64,000 nucleotides of DNA from Aradus depressus (Eukaryota; Arthropoda; Insecta; Hemiptera; Aradidae): NCBI GenBank assembly GCA_963662175.1, contig OY759217.1, positions 10,480,562 through 10,544,561 on the forward strand, written 5' to 3'. The first letter of the stretch is position 1; the number at the start of each line of letters is the position of its first letter. A program made the translations under genes and the position numbers. The notes beneath the pieces are model-generated. The model ran no database searches. It saw only the letters and a list, made by a program, of their open reading frames with translations, and was not told where the DNA came from. Below are positions 1-14,100 of this stretch, piece after piece.

Positions 1-544
1 CACATAGAAAGCAATAAGAAAACTTAAAGCAGAAGTAATGCCATAATAATAGCCTTTTCTTAGGCTAATATAAGTAAGAAGAAGAAGATAGATTAATTGT
101 AGGAAATCACGGAAGCCAGTGAAGCGTTTAAAGCGACCAGAGGAGCAGATACAAGCGACAGGAAGAACAAAATGTAACAAGGCTAAAGGCCCCCGAAAAC
201 CATTATTTATATAGATTTGAGATACGAACAAAGGAAGCCCGAGACAAAGACAGCAGAGAAGAGCTCCAGAGTAGAACTTATATAGTTTAAGTCCGCTGTT
301 AGGAATTCCTAAAATATTGAATAATTCAAAATTGGTAGCAAATAATGAGTTACAAAATTAGAATGATACGAACAAACAAAAACTTACCATATGCCACAAT
401 TCCCAGTAATCCATTTATTACATATAATAAAAAACCCACAACAGCATAGTGGCATTCTTTTACTTGAAATATCGCCCAAATTGAGGACACAGTTAACACA
501 GCATGAGCAAAAGCAGTAGATCTAGACAATGCGGAGGATGACAT
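1..544 (-). CDS. Small multi-pass membrane protein, partial (5' exons; TMEM276-like?)
   Basis: Two exons on the minus strand join in frame. Exon 1 runs 544-388, with Met at 544 and a donor GTAAGTT at 387-381. Exon 2 starts at 308 after a TTTTAG acceptor and stays open to the window edge, so the gene continues to the left. The joined product is at least 150 residues and very hydrophobic. It has a helix in exon 1 (around AVVGFLLYVINGLLGIVAYG) and further helices in exon 2 around ALLCCLCLGLPLFV, LALLHFVLPVACIC and LQLIYLLLLTYI, with a short basic loop (GRFKRF) between. The start, SSALSRSTAFAHAV, and the pattern GLP-L...NG resemble vertebrate TMEM276 from memory; this is weak and the function is unknown. 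It is divergent to INTS5, with about 1.7 kb between the two starts. Confidence 0.6.
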
Positions 545-2282
545 AGCTCTTTCTTTGTTGGAACTATCATATTTTGTAATTTTAAAATATAATCATAACA
601 CAAACAATTTGGAGATTAAAGATTTCACTACTAACGTCAGGTGAGGGTTTATCACTAATTGATAATTAAATTTAAAAACAATAACCGGGCCGAAATAAAA
701 TTGACATAAGCAACAGCTGATTTATCTATGTCATTTGAATTCTTTCTTTCAAGGAATTGAATAATCACTGAACTTCACAAGTTCCTTGTTTTACTTTTCA
801 AACATTATTATAGTACTAAAAAATATATAAAAATAAAACTGAAAGTACTTTTTTTTAAATTTAATCGAAGTGATTGTAAGAAACTTTTATTTCTTCAAAA
901 AATTCCCAATATTTTAAATGTTCAATTATTTTTATAATGAATACTATTTTTTTATAGTATTGTAGATATAATTATGTTCGTAATTATACCAAGATCTACT
1001 TTAGACTGAATCTACCGGGGGAAGGGGGGGGGGAAGATAACTGAAAAAAGAGGGTAAACCAAACTGTGGTACGCATACCTATTTGACATAAATATTTAAG
1101 TAGGAACAAGAAATAATCATGAAATTCATAAATAAGTCAAATATAATTAATGTAAAATAATTTGTTAAGATATAAAACTTGAGGTATTTCATTATACCTC
1201 TCACAAATAAATAAAATAGCTTCACAATTATTTCTTGTTCTCATACGTTAATATTTTACTTCTCACGGAAGGAAATTAAACAGAAAAAGATAGAGCAAAT
1301 ATTAACTATATTAAATGAACTCGGAACAATAGTTTTGTTTCTCTTGATCTGTGAAAATCCTAACTTCTTCATCCATCTTTTAAGGCGCCAGTAGCATGTC
1401 TGTTTGCCTTCGGAGCTCAAGGTCGTGTGTTCGAAACCCGCCCGAGGCCCTTAGTTTATTTTATCTGGGAGGTAAAATAAAATTAAGCACGCCGTCCTTC
1501 GGATGGAACGTTAAGCGATGGTCCCGAGCCTGTACGATGTCAGGTACTCGTTAAAGACCCTTCTCTAGGTGAATAAAAATTTAGGGTAGGCAAAATTTAG
1601 GACCACCACAGTGGAGTCAGGCTCATGTCCACCAGAGTGACGAAAGAGCGCTCTGGTAGTAGGCGATATGACCTAGTAATTAAAGCGCGAACATGAGCCA
1701 TAATAACTAACTTCGTTCATCTTTTTCACAAACACATATCTTTTTCTCATCAAAGGATGTTTTGGTACACATTTTAATTTCACAATATTTCGTTGAATGG
1801 CCAGAATAGAGAGAAACCTTACTGTTTCCTTACGCAATCGCTTTCCCATTCAAGTCGTTATAACGAATACGTTTCTAACTTTAAGAATCTAAATGGTTTT
1901 TGTGATAGATGAGGGTCATATTACGAACAAGCCGAGTATTAAGGCATCTGTGGAAAAATAAAAGGTTGTATAAGAAAAATTAGGAGGTTATATTTGGTTT
2001 CCGTTATTTTTGCCGGTTTATTGTTGTAAATAACAATGTCTCAAAAGTTTTATGTCTTAAGAGAACAAATTGATAAATTAAGTTTTCTTTAAGGTTTCGA
2101 CGGTGTGCTCAGAAAATGATTTATTTTGAGTCACAACAATGTTAGGTTATGTTCACTAAACGTACGTCTACTCATTTTTCTTATTATTATTTATTATGTT
2201 TTTCTTTTTTATAGAAGTTACTACTTAGTTTTAATTGTTATGAAGTGTACTGATTTCAGTGTATTAAGCCCACAGTGTTATA
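545..2282. other. Intergenic region between divergent genes
   Basis: No gene is visible here. The stretch separates the minus-strand membrane-protein gene from the plus-strand INTS5 gene, so both promoters should lie in it, but I see no convincing core promoter motif. It holds one SINE (1383-1711), a short G-rich tract near 1017-1034 and AT-rich DNA. The 5' UTR of INTS5 is presumably the last few hundred bases; its start cannot be placed. Confidence 0.6.
1383..1711 (+). mobile_element. tRNA-derived SINE, copy 1 (near full length)
   Basis: The tRNA-like head begins with GGCGCC and carries a degenerate A box and a B-box-like GTGTTCGAAACCCG. The family body follows in order: GCACGCCGTCCTTCGGATGG, GGTCCCGAGCCTGTACGATG, the GTACTCGTTAAAGACCC block, the TTTAGGGTAGGCAAAATTTA block and the CGAAAGAGCGCTCTGGTAGT block. 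It ends with TAATAACTAAC and has no poly-A tail. It is the same family as the copies listed below. Confidence 0.85.
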
Positions 2283-5072
2283 ATGGCTGGCACTAGTGTG
2301 ATAAAGCAACTTCCTCCTAAGGATCTGAGGAATGAACTTCGACAGTTCGTTCTTGCTGTCAGTAAGCAATCTGTACCACGTACTGAACTTATTCGAGAAT
2401 CATTTACTCTACTTAAATCTCTCCCTGCTTCTAAGCATGCTGTATTCGAATATTTTTCATCATTTTTTGAAAAATCCGTGCCGAACTACATGCAGGAGTT
2501 GGAAGTAAGTCATATAAAAATAATTTATTATTTTTTACCGAATGTTAACCCTATTCACTCACAACCAAATGGGAGAAAGGCTTATCTGGATTTATTGAAT
2601 ACATTTTAGGGTACATCGAGTTGAGTTTTTGGCTAATGTGCGTAAACTGGTTATGCCCAATTCAGAATTTACTATCTAATCTCCACATTCATTAGACAAA
2701 TAAATGTCTCCAGCAGGTAATTGCATAGCGTGTAGCACAGCAAAGGACCATTTTACGAGCATGCCGTCCTTCGGATTGAGCGTTGAGCAATGGTCCCGAG
2801 CCTGTGACTCGTTAGGTACTCGTTAAAGACCTCTATTCCCCTGAGTAGACAATATAGATGGAATTAGGGGCGATGCCTAACACAAAAACTAATAACGCGT
2901 TATTTACTAATAAACCGTTGTAATGAATGTATTGATACGAAATTTCATATGTAAATTCGAAGCCCTTTAAGGACGACATCTATTAATTTTAAGCGGAATC
3001 TGCCGAAGGGGAGGGAGGGATCAGAGGGAGACTCAACTCAAAAATCTCAATAACTGCAGTGGTAATGAATGTACCGACATGAAATTTTATATTTCATTCC
3101 AAAACCCCTTAAGGATGGCACTTATTAATTTTTCGCGAACAATTAGAAACTTATCAGATATTAACTGTTCCCATATTTTATATAACTCCTTTTTTTTTTT
3201 TGTTCTAGAGTGAACTGAAAAATCAGCAAGTACAATCTACATTTGACCATTCTGTAATTGATGAAATTCATCAATCCTTACACAATTTTCTTACTTATAA
3301 CCCCATAGGATGGTCTTACATAGTTTCCAAGTGGTCATTAGAATTACTAGGTATGTACTTGTAGATGTATAACTTAAAAAAATATATATGTATAAAAGAT
3401 CCCTTACATTTGATTTTGCCCTCTATAGGAGCCCTGTCCTCCAAGTACTCGGACCGTGGTCGAGCCCCCGTCAATGGCTCTTTAAGTGACAGTCTTCAGC
3501 AGTGGATGTCCTGTAAAGCTACCAGATCTTTGTTGGACCTGAGCATTTATTGCTTACAGTTCTTAGAGGAGAAAAACGACTCATTCCGTTGTATTACATT
3601 CCTTTTGGGTACAGTACAACTTATATATATTTATTTATTTATTACTACATTGAAGCCTATTAAGGCTTATTGTAGAGAGTTTGTGTACAAATAAATATAC
3701 ATTTTATATAATAATAAAGTAATAATTTCACAACTTAATAAATTTCTAAATATTAAAATAAATGCGCACATTTACTTATAGGTATATGCAAAACAGAAAA
3801 ATATATACTTTTATATACATACATACACCTATACATATGATAATAACTTAAAAAAAAAAAAAAGTAATAATAAACATTAACTCAAACCACTTTGTAATTA
3901 AACTGTAAATAACAAATATTTAACAAAAAAAACTTAATATGAGACTCTCAACTTTAATTCATTTCCCATTATTTTTTATTTATTTTTTTTTATTATTGTA
4001 AGTTAGATTTTTTTTTATAATGTTTGCTTTTTTAAATTAATAGCATTTAGAATATAGTAATAGACATCATTAATTTGCTCCATAGAAACAATCTCTAATA
4101 TTCTAATAATATTACTTTCGTCTTCATCAGAGTTTTTAATATATTTAGATAAATATCTTTCTCTAATATTATTATAGAAAGGACAGTTTAATAAAAAATG
4201 AACAATATCTCCTTTGAAGTACAACTTATAATTAATATTTTATGTTTATCTATTTAACCTGATGTAAACAAACCTATTTATTTTGGTCCATTTCTGTTGT
4301 CAGATACATGTGTTCGGAATACTCCCCATTTCGACTGGGCTGTTGCCCACATTGGCAACTGTTTTCCACAAACTGTTATATCAAGGGTTCTTGTCGCTGG
4401 TCTTCATGAATTTGCTTTCAATCAAGGAGCCACTAACGTAATGATTGTTTTTTATATTAAAATTACAAATATACAATCTAGCTTCAGTTTTAATAATAAC
4501 TGTATTTAAAGACTGTAAAGAAAGATAACAAATATATTTGCTAGTTTTCCTGTTCTCGTTACCCTAATTAGAATATTGCACCCTTTGCAACAGCTGTTAA
4601 TTACTTCACTTTTACAGAATGAGTTCGCAAAACGTTATATGTGCAAAATGGTTTATATATTATTGTATCGAGTCATTGTACTTGATTCAAATCCCCTTAT
4701 CACAATTAATATTTACATTATAACAAATATGGACAGGTCCACATGGACCTTGCCCAAAAGGCTATCTGTGGGCTTTGGACAGTTTGAACAATACTTTTAG
4801 TTCCATTAAATGAATTTTAGTAAAATAAAATACCACTTTGCTATAGAAATATAAATTTTTATATAATTATATTTTACATAATTATCATTCTTTTAATTTC
4901 CACAATAAATTCTGAGATAATTATGGATTTTTCTATGTATTTCTGACTTTTTAGTCCATTTGATTAGACCGATACTGAGGGTGGGTGTTGTCTCCGGAAA
5001 CGTTTATCGTTAATATGACAAACCGATTGACTTGAAATAAATTGGGAAATAGATAGCTCCATAAAAAAATAT

Positions 5073-5112
<40 letters not shown>

Positions 5113-8100
5113 TGTTACACAATTCAGAAACTATATATATACATTTTCTTCAACTAACCACTGAATTGATTTTAACCAAAGTTGATAAGAATGTATAAGG
5201 GACCTATGAATAATTTACGTTATTCCTTGGAGCTGTTTTTGGAGTGCTTATTTGAATTTTTTATTTTTAAAATTACGCGTAGAAACTAACGATCTCATTT
5301 TTCTTCGAAACTTCAGGAGACTTATTTTGAGAGGTCTCTAACAACAAGTCAAAATTCGATTGGTTCACTCTTGACTGAGATAATAGATGTTAACTGAAAA
5401 TTCAAACATTCAAATTTCAACGAGAAGTTTTTTTTAAAAATGTTTGTCCAGATGAGAGCTGAAAGGTTGTTATCCTTGTAATTTCAAAACTGTAATTACT
5501 TCAGCATAAAACGCGTAACTTTCAAACTACTTGAGCGTTGTGCTTGAAAGTTGCTGATCCAGTTTCAGTTCACACCTTAGTACAGTATAAAAAGGTTTGT
5601 CTATTTCGATCCATTGGTTTTAGAGGTATGATGAACGGTGGAAGTATATACATGTGGACATTTTACTTATAGAGATTTTGCAGAAATTGTCTCATTTTGA
5701 TCCTGAGGTCATAAACTTTGCCTATGGAAAAGTAAAAACGAAATAGGGCGATTTATTTAAACTTTTTATTTCTCAGAGCTTTTATTTAAACGATTCTTGT
5801 TTCTTTAAATATTTTCAGTCATAATCTGGTAATGATACCAACATGAATCTATACCATTTTTTTCTGTTGGCTAATTATTATTTTATTTTCGTTTGTTTAT
5901 TACCTTTGTGGTATTTATAAATGTGTGCCTTTTTCTCATGGTCGCTTCAATTTTCAGAGACCTAAACTGAAATCCGTTGTGGACATACTCATCCACCTAG
6001 CCGGTTGTCATCGCATCGACATTGAAAAGGCATTTAAAGACTTGTTTGAGGTTGGTAAACATTGTGATCTTGTTTTGTAAACTTATATTTCTTCATTGCA
6101 ATGTACAATATTTATTTATGTGTTATTTTTTTCAGTGGAGTTTGGATAAGAAACTGGAAAACGACGAAAGAGGAGGAATATTAGAGAAAAATGGAACAGT
6201 TCCTTACTTAGTCACTTTGGCATCGCTTTCTCATGTTCTCCTCTCACCTCTGAGTGAAGTGGCTTTACAAACATGTAATTATTATAACCATTAAAATATC
6301 ATTATAAGAACTGAGGCGTATATATATATATATATATCGATTTACGATTTTTTGAAAATATTAATTGGAAATTTTCAAGCTATGTCTGATTTACTTCCGC
6401 GCTAGAACGCATTAATGAGTCTGGTCTCCTCAGTTTGTGTCTGTCAGTTGGTTTTATTTTGTGCAGCTTCTCTCCAGTTGCGGGCTCCGATCGTACTCCT
6501 GTCGTCTTTGGCAACTCCATCTATCCCAGTTTCGCTGGCCTACTCTTCCCACTCGGTCCATGCTCTCTGTCAGTCATTTCGCTATCGTCCACCTCACTTG
6601 CTGTGCTCATCTCATCCTTCTCTTTATACACCTAGTAACGTCTACACCTTCGAACAGCTTTTGGTTACATCTTCGCCACCAAATGTCCTTCCCTGAAGAG
6701 GCAAAGAATCTTCCTTTCGAAGACAATTAGATCTCTTCGCCATCGAGACCAACACTTGTCGGATTAGAGTTCTACAAGACAATTGTTGTGCCCCCAACGA
6801 GTTGAATCCTTAGGTGCTTCTCTAGTATCGGTTGGCTGTATTTTGTTGTTGGAATAAACTTGAGATCTCAGGTACGTGAAGTAATGAACTCCCTCAAACC
6901 AATAGAAAGACGGGGCTGCGAAGTACTTCGGACGCATGAGTACAGTTTTCGTCTCGTCCACAATTAAATCCATGTTGCCGGCTGCACTCTGTAGCTCAAG
7001 GAACGAATTATCCCTGACATAGAAGAACTCTCTATTATGTCGACGTCGTCAGTGCTAACGAGTTGTGTAAGTTCCCGTGATCTACAAGCCCTCACAACTT
7101 TCTCCTGGGATAGTTTAGAGAGGATTATGTCTCTTTGTGTCCGCTCTTGATTTGAAAGAGTTGTGAGAGGTCCACCCCTATGCACACCTTACATTGCCTC
7201 TGTCCCGTGATCAGTCTTACCATCCTTATGAGTTTTCCAGGATGTGCATTTTCACCATTGTCTTGACAGATAGTTCCGGTATATGATGTCCAACCTGATC
7301 CGCCGTAGACTTGTCCCGCTTCACCCACTCCTACATTTCTATTACTTATCAGCTTAAGCTTAAAGTAAAAGTTCAGTTGCTTCTATCTCTTTCTTTTCTT
7401 ATCACAGATGCACCTAATTATTATATTAATTTCGTGAACCAGAATTAAATGAATTTTGAATGAAGTGAATCACCGGCAGTGTACTTCCCCAGAACGAATT
7501 AATCAATTAACTTTTCTCTCCTCCTCCAAAACCAGTCGACAGTTTGGGCTAATATTCAATAGTTGACTTGCATAGAGGCTCCTAAATCATTAGTACATTA
7601 GTTTTTTTTTTTTTTTTTTCATCATCGGTATCAGAAAACATTAAATTCCGGTGAAGACTCAACTTCGAATTTCCGATTACATAACTGTCTCTTTACGTCG
7701 TATAGTAGGGGGTGTAAAATGTAATGAGGAAGATAACAATAACAGGAAATTTAAAAATGATGTTTTGCTGAACACGCTGTGTTACTTCTTGCATGTGGAT
7801 GATGTGTATTTGGTATTTGTTGGAAGTGTGTCCCGAAGTGGTGGAGAGTCTGCTCAGCTACGGCCAGGACTGGCTCCAGTTCACCACCAGTCTTCAGGCC
7901 ATACTCAACATGGTCATACATCTCATCATATCTGTTCCGGAGAATGCCGACCAGATACTCTTCTTGCTCTTGGAGGTGGCCTCTTATAAAACTACCCAAT
8001 GTTCGTCTCTTGCTGAAGAGCTCATCGGTAAAATTATTTACTCTTTTATTATCATTAGTTAAGTTGGGGAGGTGCCCCCTCCCTTTAATTACTTTTTGGT

Positions 8101-11100
8101 TATACAAGGAATGGAACAGGATGAAGGTGATTAAGAACTTGCTTTTTTTTTGCGAGATTTTACATCTCTTCTTTATTTTTCCGACCTATTGCCGGTTTAG
8201 TACACTGGTAGATGGTTGGAAGTTCGAACTTAGCCCGGGCAGCTTAAGTCTTTTTTTTCTTGCCACTCATTGCTTGCCCACCTTTCAGATAAGAAAGTAT
8301 TGAAATTTCTATTTTGATTTTATGATGTATTCAGAAATATTTATGGCATCAGAATGTATATTGTCTGTGTATTCATTCGATCGTGTGTCCGTTACGCTAT
8401 CGCAAGTACTGATTTTGATTAAATTTGCAGCCTAATTTAAATTGATCATCCGAGTTTTACAAGCCGACACAATTGAGATGTTCAACTTTTTTCACCTTTT
8501 GTACCTTCTTCTTCTTTCCTATCTCCGTCTGCCTTTCGGCGTGGAGAGAGCCTCTATGTAAGTTATCACAACAGTTGTGTCAACAGACAAGATCGCTGCC
8601 ACAGCTCCCTGTCCCTGGCGAGGGTGCGCATCTCAGCCATAGTCTTGCCTCTTTCCTGTCCAATCTGAGTCTGGGTCTTCCTCGCGGGCGTTTCCCTGTT
8701 GGCCTCGCCTCCGTTCAGTTAATTCATCTAGTGTATTGAATTGAACACAATTTTACTCAAATTGTTCATTATGTAATTGTGAACATATTAAGACCAACAG
8801 CATTCGGACTGCGATGTGTTCATTATGTTATCCGAAAAATGGTAAACAACCCAATTTTGAACTTTTTCTGTGGTACTTTCGGTTCGATCTTAGTAAATAA
8901 TTAATGGATTTTATCCTTTTTGTCGTTATTATTTGTATATTATTAATTTGGGCATAGAATCAGCCTAATTTCAGGAATCTAAGGTCTATATGGTGTATGA
9001 TCAATAACGATACCAAACTGTTTTTATTTTGGTAAAAGTTTTATGATTCAATAAATAATTTAACAAACGCTTAAGGAAGCACATCGTTTATTTTGGTGAA
9101 TGAATGTTATAGATGATTATATTTTTGCCTGCCTGTTTGTTGTTAACTGAAATGTATGTATTGGAATACTTAATATCTCAAGGACGCTCAAATATAACTA
9201 TCCTAAGATTGCAAATAGAACAAATAAGGATAACTAATATAGTCGAGACATTCGCACATTTAGCAAATTATTAGTTACATTTGTAAGTTTTGAAGTTTCC
9301 AGATTGACTGGATCCATCGAAATTGATCAAAATAGGCACCGAAAAACGATTGTGCAATGGGTCACTCATCGTGGTTTTTAATGACTCCTCAAATATTTAT
9401 AAGAACATGAACAGGTATTTTTCTATACTTTTTAAATGTTGATTATTTCATTTTTATTTCACTTATTTCTTACCAAAGTAGCATATTTTATTACATCTTT
9501 GAAAAACTGAAAATAAACCTGCGAGTTTTTATATCACAACTGTTCATTAGTTCTCAGTCCGTTATATAACCCTCTCCATCGTAGCATACATTTTATATTT
9601 CCCACCCTGATTACTACTAATTATTATTATATTTTTTTGTTATTATTGGTTTTCTTATTTGACTGATTTCAGAGTTGCTAATCAACGAGCTGGCTGTACT
9701 CAGCCGAAGCAACACCCCCAAAATACCTTTCTTGGAGTCTGTTGGCAAGAGGGTCGATGATCTCTTTCCAATGCTTCTCAGTGGAAAGGAGCTTCACATG
9801 AATACTACTGTCTCCATGATTTCTTTTATTGGTATATCAAACTAATAAGCTATAAACTCAATAATACATATATTTTAATTGTCAAGATTGAAATTTTCAC
9901 AAATATTTAAAAAAAAGTGATCAATAGCCTCAAAAATGAGTGAAAAACAAGTAGAGAACTAATTTATTGCCGAGCATTGTAGTCCGTGCATTATAATTAT
10001 ATTTTTGTGAATGTAAAAGTATCAGAATACGTTATTTATTTCGTAAAATCTGTCTATTCCCTTCATAGGATAATCTACTGATAAGAAACAATTGCCATTT
10101 GTAGATTACTTCGGTTAGGTTAGGTTTTATGACTCATGCCCGGGCTTTAACAACGAGGTCATATCGCCTACTACCAAAGCGCTCTTTCGTCACTCTGGTG
10201 GACATGAGCCCGACTCTACTGTGGGAGTCCTAAATTTTGCCTACCCTAAATTTTTATTCACCTAGGGTAGGGATCTTTAACGAGTACCTGACATCGTACA
10301 GGCTCGGGACCATCGCTTAACGTCTCATCCGAAGGACGGCGTGCTTAAGTTTATTTTACCTCCCAGATGAAATAAACTAAGGGCCTCGGTCGGGTTACGA
10401 ACCCACGACCTTGTATAGATAACTTGTTATGTATCAAAACAACCACATTGCTTGGTCATTCGAAAAACAGTAAAAAAAAAAAAAAAAAAAAATTTTCTTT
10501 GACGTATAATAGGGGGGGGGGAGGGGGGGGGGGGGGGGGGGGTTGAACATTTTTGCACTTTCGGGCGACAATGTATACGTTTGGGACATCGGGTTTCAAG
10601 TGCGGATTGCAGATCAAAACAACTAAAAAAGTGTGTCTTCAGGTTATATCCAGCTTCTTGACTCGGCCAATCCTATCCCTCCTTTTTTCGCAAATAAATC
10701 TTATTTTTGCTTATAGACATATTTTTTCAGTTGCGTCACGGGCCGCACGAAAGGCAGAACCTTCTTTCATTGTTGAAAGTGAGCACTCTCAAGTTTGTTT
10801 CGAACATTGCAAATGTACTTTCCTTTGATTATACGAGTATAGCATTTTATAAGAGTTTAAATAGAGATTGTGTGATGTGTTTCTCAGGTTGCCACCAGAG
10901 TAGCGTCCTGCCAAGATGTGTCTCCTTCGTGCTGCTCCGTTCCACTGATGATGTTCATCTGGCCTGTGTGGTTAAGCTGTCCCAAGGCTACAAGTGTTCT
11001 CAGGTGTTGGCTCCCGCCATCAAACTAGCACTTGACCACACCAATCAGCAATATCACAAACTGGTTTGGGCCAACCTTATTAAATTGCTCAAGTAAGTAG

Positions 11101-14100
11101 CCGTCCTTCATGGGTCATATAGTCTATTTTCAGATAGATGAACAAAATGTTTTCGTTGATGTCTATATTAAATGATGATAGTGTATTAAAGAGAATTACT
11201 CGATTCATTCTGATTATTTGTTTAAGTATTAGCTCGTAACTGCGGTGATGATGACAATAACGTGATGACCAATGTCATAATTTCTATTAAAAGGATAATG
11301 TACGCGATGCATCATCAAGATGTGTGTTCATGAATTTGTAAGTAGAAACATTACTCGCCGGTAGCAGTAGTGCTTACTGTGCTCAAGATGCCGGTTCGAA
11401 ACCCGGACGAGGCTTGTATCTCTTTATCTGAGAGGTTACCAGACCTTGTGCATGCCGTCCTTCGGATGCGAAAAGAAAGAAATGTAATTCAAAACCTCTC
11501 TTAAACCCTTTACTACCTAATTTTTATCTAATCGATTGGCAGAAAATACCAATAGTTAACTATTGTTCATTTTAGACAAGCAACAATTGAGCAACTCTTT
11601 TTGTAAATATGAAAGTGTGGATTATTTTCACTTACTTCTAAGCCAATGACTTGAGACACAATAATAGAGACGGAACTTTATAAAAAATAAATAAAATAAT
11701 TTCGATTGTTGTGACTCTAGCAGTCAGATTGCTCTTTTCGTCACCCTGGTGGACTCAAGCCCGACTACTGTGGGAGTCATAAATTTGGCCTATCCTAAAT
11801 TTGTATTCACCTGGCAGGGGTTTTTAACGAGTACCTGACATCGTACAGGCTCGGGACCATCGCTTAACATCCTATCCTGAAGGACGGCGTGCTTATGATT
11901 ATTTTACCTCCCAGATAAAATAAACTAAGAGCCTCGGGCAAGTTTCGAACCCACGACCTTGAGCTCAGAAGGCAAGCACGCATACCACTGAGCTACCGGC
12001 GCCCTCATAGAAACTTAATAGATAAATACTTAAAAATATATGAGTACAAAATGGGATAATATTAATATATAAATACATTTGTAATACGCAGATTCATTTT
12101 TCAATTTATTCAAAATTAAGATAACTGTTTTTAAAACTCTTCCGGAAGTGTCTTTATCAGAACGATATTTTGGGACTCCCTTCATCAGGTCTCAATGTGC
12201 GAGATATAGAAATGAGAAAGAAAACAACGTAACAATAACAAATATTTAAAAAAATATATATACAATATAAATCAAATATGAATGAATAAATAAAAAAAAA
12301 ATTAATGTTTCAGGTGGGAGGCCAGCGGCACATTGATCTCATTGCCAATACTAGAAGCGGTCTATTCCAATTTGACTGAGATTGGAGAGCTGCTTTGCGC
12401 CGAGAAGGATGTTCAGACTGCGCACACGATAGCAGAACTGTTAAGTAAGCCAGTCCTGGAGTATAGTGAGCAGCCCGCCATCCCACTCCTCCGGGCACTC
12501 ATACAGGCTCTCATTGCCTACTTTTATATGTGTGTTATGGGATCAGGTGAGCACCTATTACTTTAATAAATACAATTTGTTTATTTTTAGTTCACCGCCA
12601 TTTAGTCTATTGTTGTATTATTTGCTAACTAGGATTGAGAATCGTGAGAAAGCAAACATCGCTTTCAATATGTTATATAAGGATAAAAGAATAATTTCAT
12701 AATTTTTCCAAAGACATTAGAAAAGAAAAGTTGTTTTCTTGATATGTTCCGCTAGTCAGTGTTTACAGAAATGTTCAAGCTCTATTTCCATGTAAACATG
12801 TTTTTTTCAAAAAACTACTTGCGTTTTAACAGTTATTCTCATTTGTTACTATTCTAGGATCACATTTTGACTGAGTTTGAAAGACATTGAAACATCCGCA
12901 TAGAAGTTATTTCCCCTAAACATGAAACTATTGATTCTGCCTGCGATTTTGGGAATAGCCTTGAGAAAATAAGGTTATATTATTAAGGATATTATATTAT
13001 TTGAGGAGTTTAGGAAAATATTTCACTGGTGGGGAACAGTGGCCCAGCATAGATTTCATTTTGTAATCTAGTACTACTCGACGCTACAGTCCATCCTCAA
13101 GTCCTGGCCTCCTCAACAAATTCCATCTGTCCAGAGCTACCGTCCGCTAGCTCCTCATCCCCAGTCTTCTGGAGTCCCTTACAATGTCCTGACTCCATTT
13201 GGCTATGGGTCTACCTAATCTTCTTCCATCCGGGATTAGGTTCATCATCTTCTGCACGGCCCCTACATCCTCTGGATATGGCCAGCCCAACGGAGTCTCT
13301 ATAGTCTTATATATTTGGGTTATGTTCACTTCCTTAGAGAGAATGAAAAATTCCCGGTTGTACCTCGTCCTCCACACTTCACCTTTTCTCACTGGCCCAT
13401 ATATTCGTCCCAGTATCTTCTTCTCGAACGTATCCTTCGTCCACCTTCTGTCTTGTACAGGAGGGTTTTCGTCTCTCTAGAGATACGTAGCACGATTTAA
13501 AGTGCTTGAGTGGGCCATAGAACCTTAGCTCCGGTTGGCTGCCAGGATTCGACTATCAATTTCTGTTCTGGCGTCACTTTCAGATGAATAGCCGCCGACG
13601 TCCAGTAGGTTTCCATTATCACCTCCTCCAGTCATCATATACTTTGTTTTTCCTTCAATAATAATATGGCCGATTCTTCTAACCTCTCTCATATCTTTCT
13701 CACTTCTGGCAATGTGTGACTCCCTCGCGGCCTTTTCTAAAGCCACATCTAAAGAGAAGTTTGAAATCTAGCCTTATTTTTGTTTGGAAGTTTTGTGCAA
13801 AAGGCAGCTACTTTCCACTGGGTCTCTGTTTCCCTGTCAACGGAATTTCATGTTTCCCTGATTCCAAAAATATTTTTAAAATATATGTCTGTCTGTGAAC
13901 ACTATAACCCCCGATAGAATGAATATATCGACACGAAATTTAAATTTATTGAATAATTCAACTTTATTGAATAATTCATTCTTGGAAATACTTATGAATA
14001 CCTTTCTATTATGAAATACCTTTTTATAACGGCATCATTTTACTTCATTTTTTGAAACTGTAAAATGTTTCTCAAGTAACATTTATTATCTTTTTTTTTC

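Noticed and set aside
6415..6730. Overlapping plus-strand ORFs rich in Ser and Leu
   Set aside because: Shadow of the decayed minus-strand LINE; no splice context and all three frames are open only by composition.
10112..10127. Telomere-like GGTTAGGTTAGG
   Set aside because: Only two units, and it coincides with the variable 3' tail of a minus-strand SINE (TTAGTTAG in other copies).
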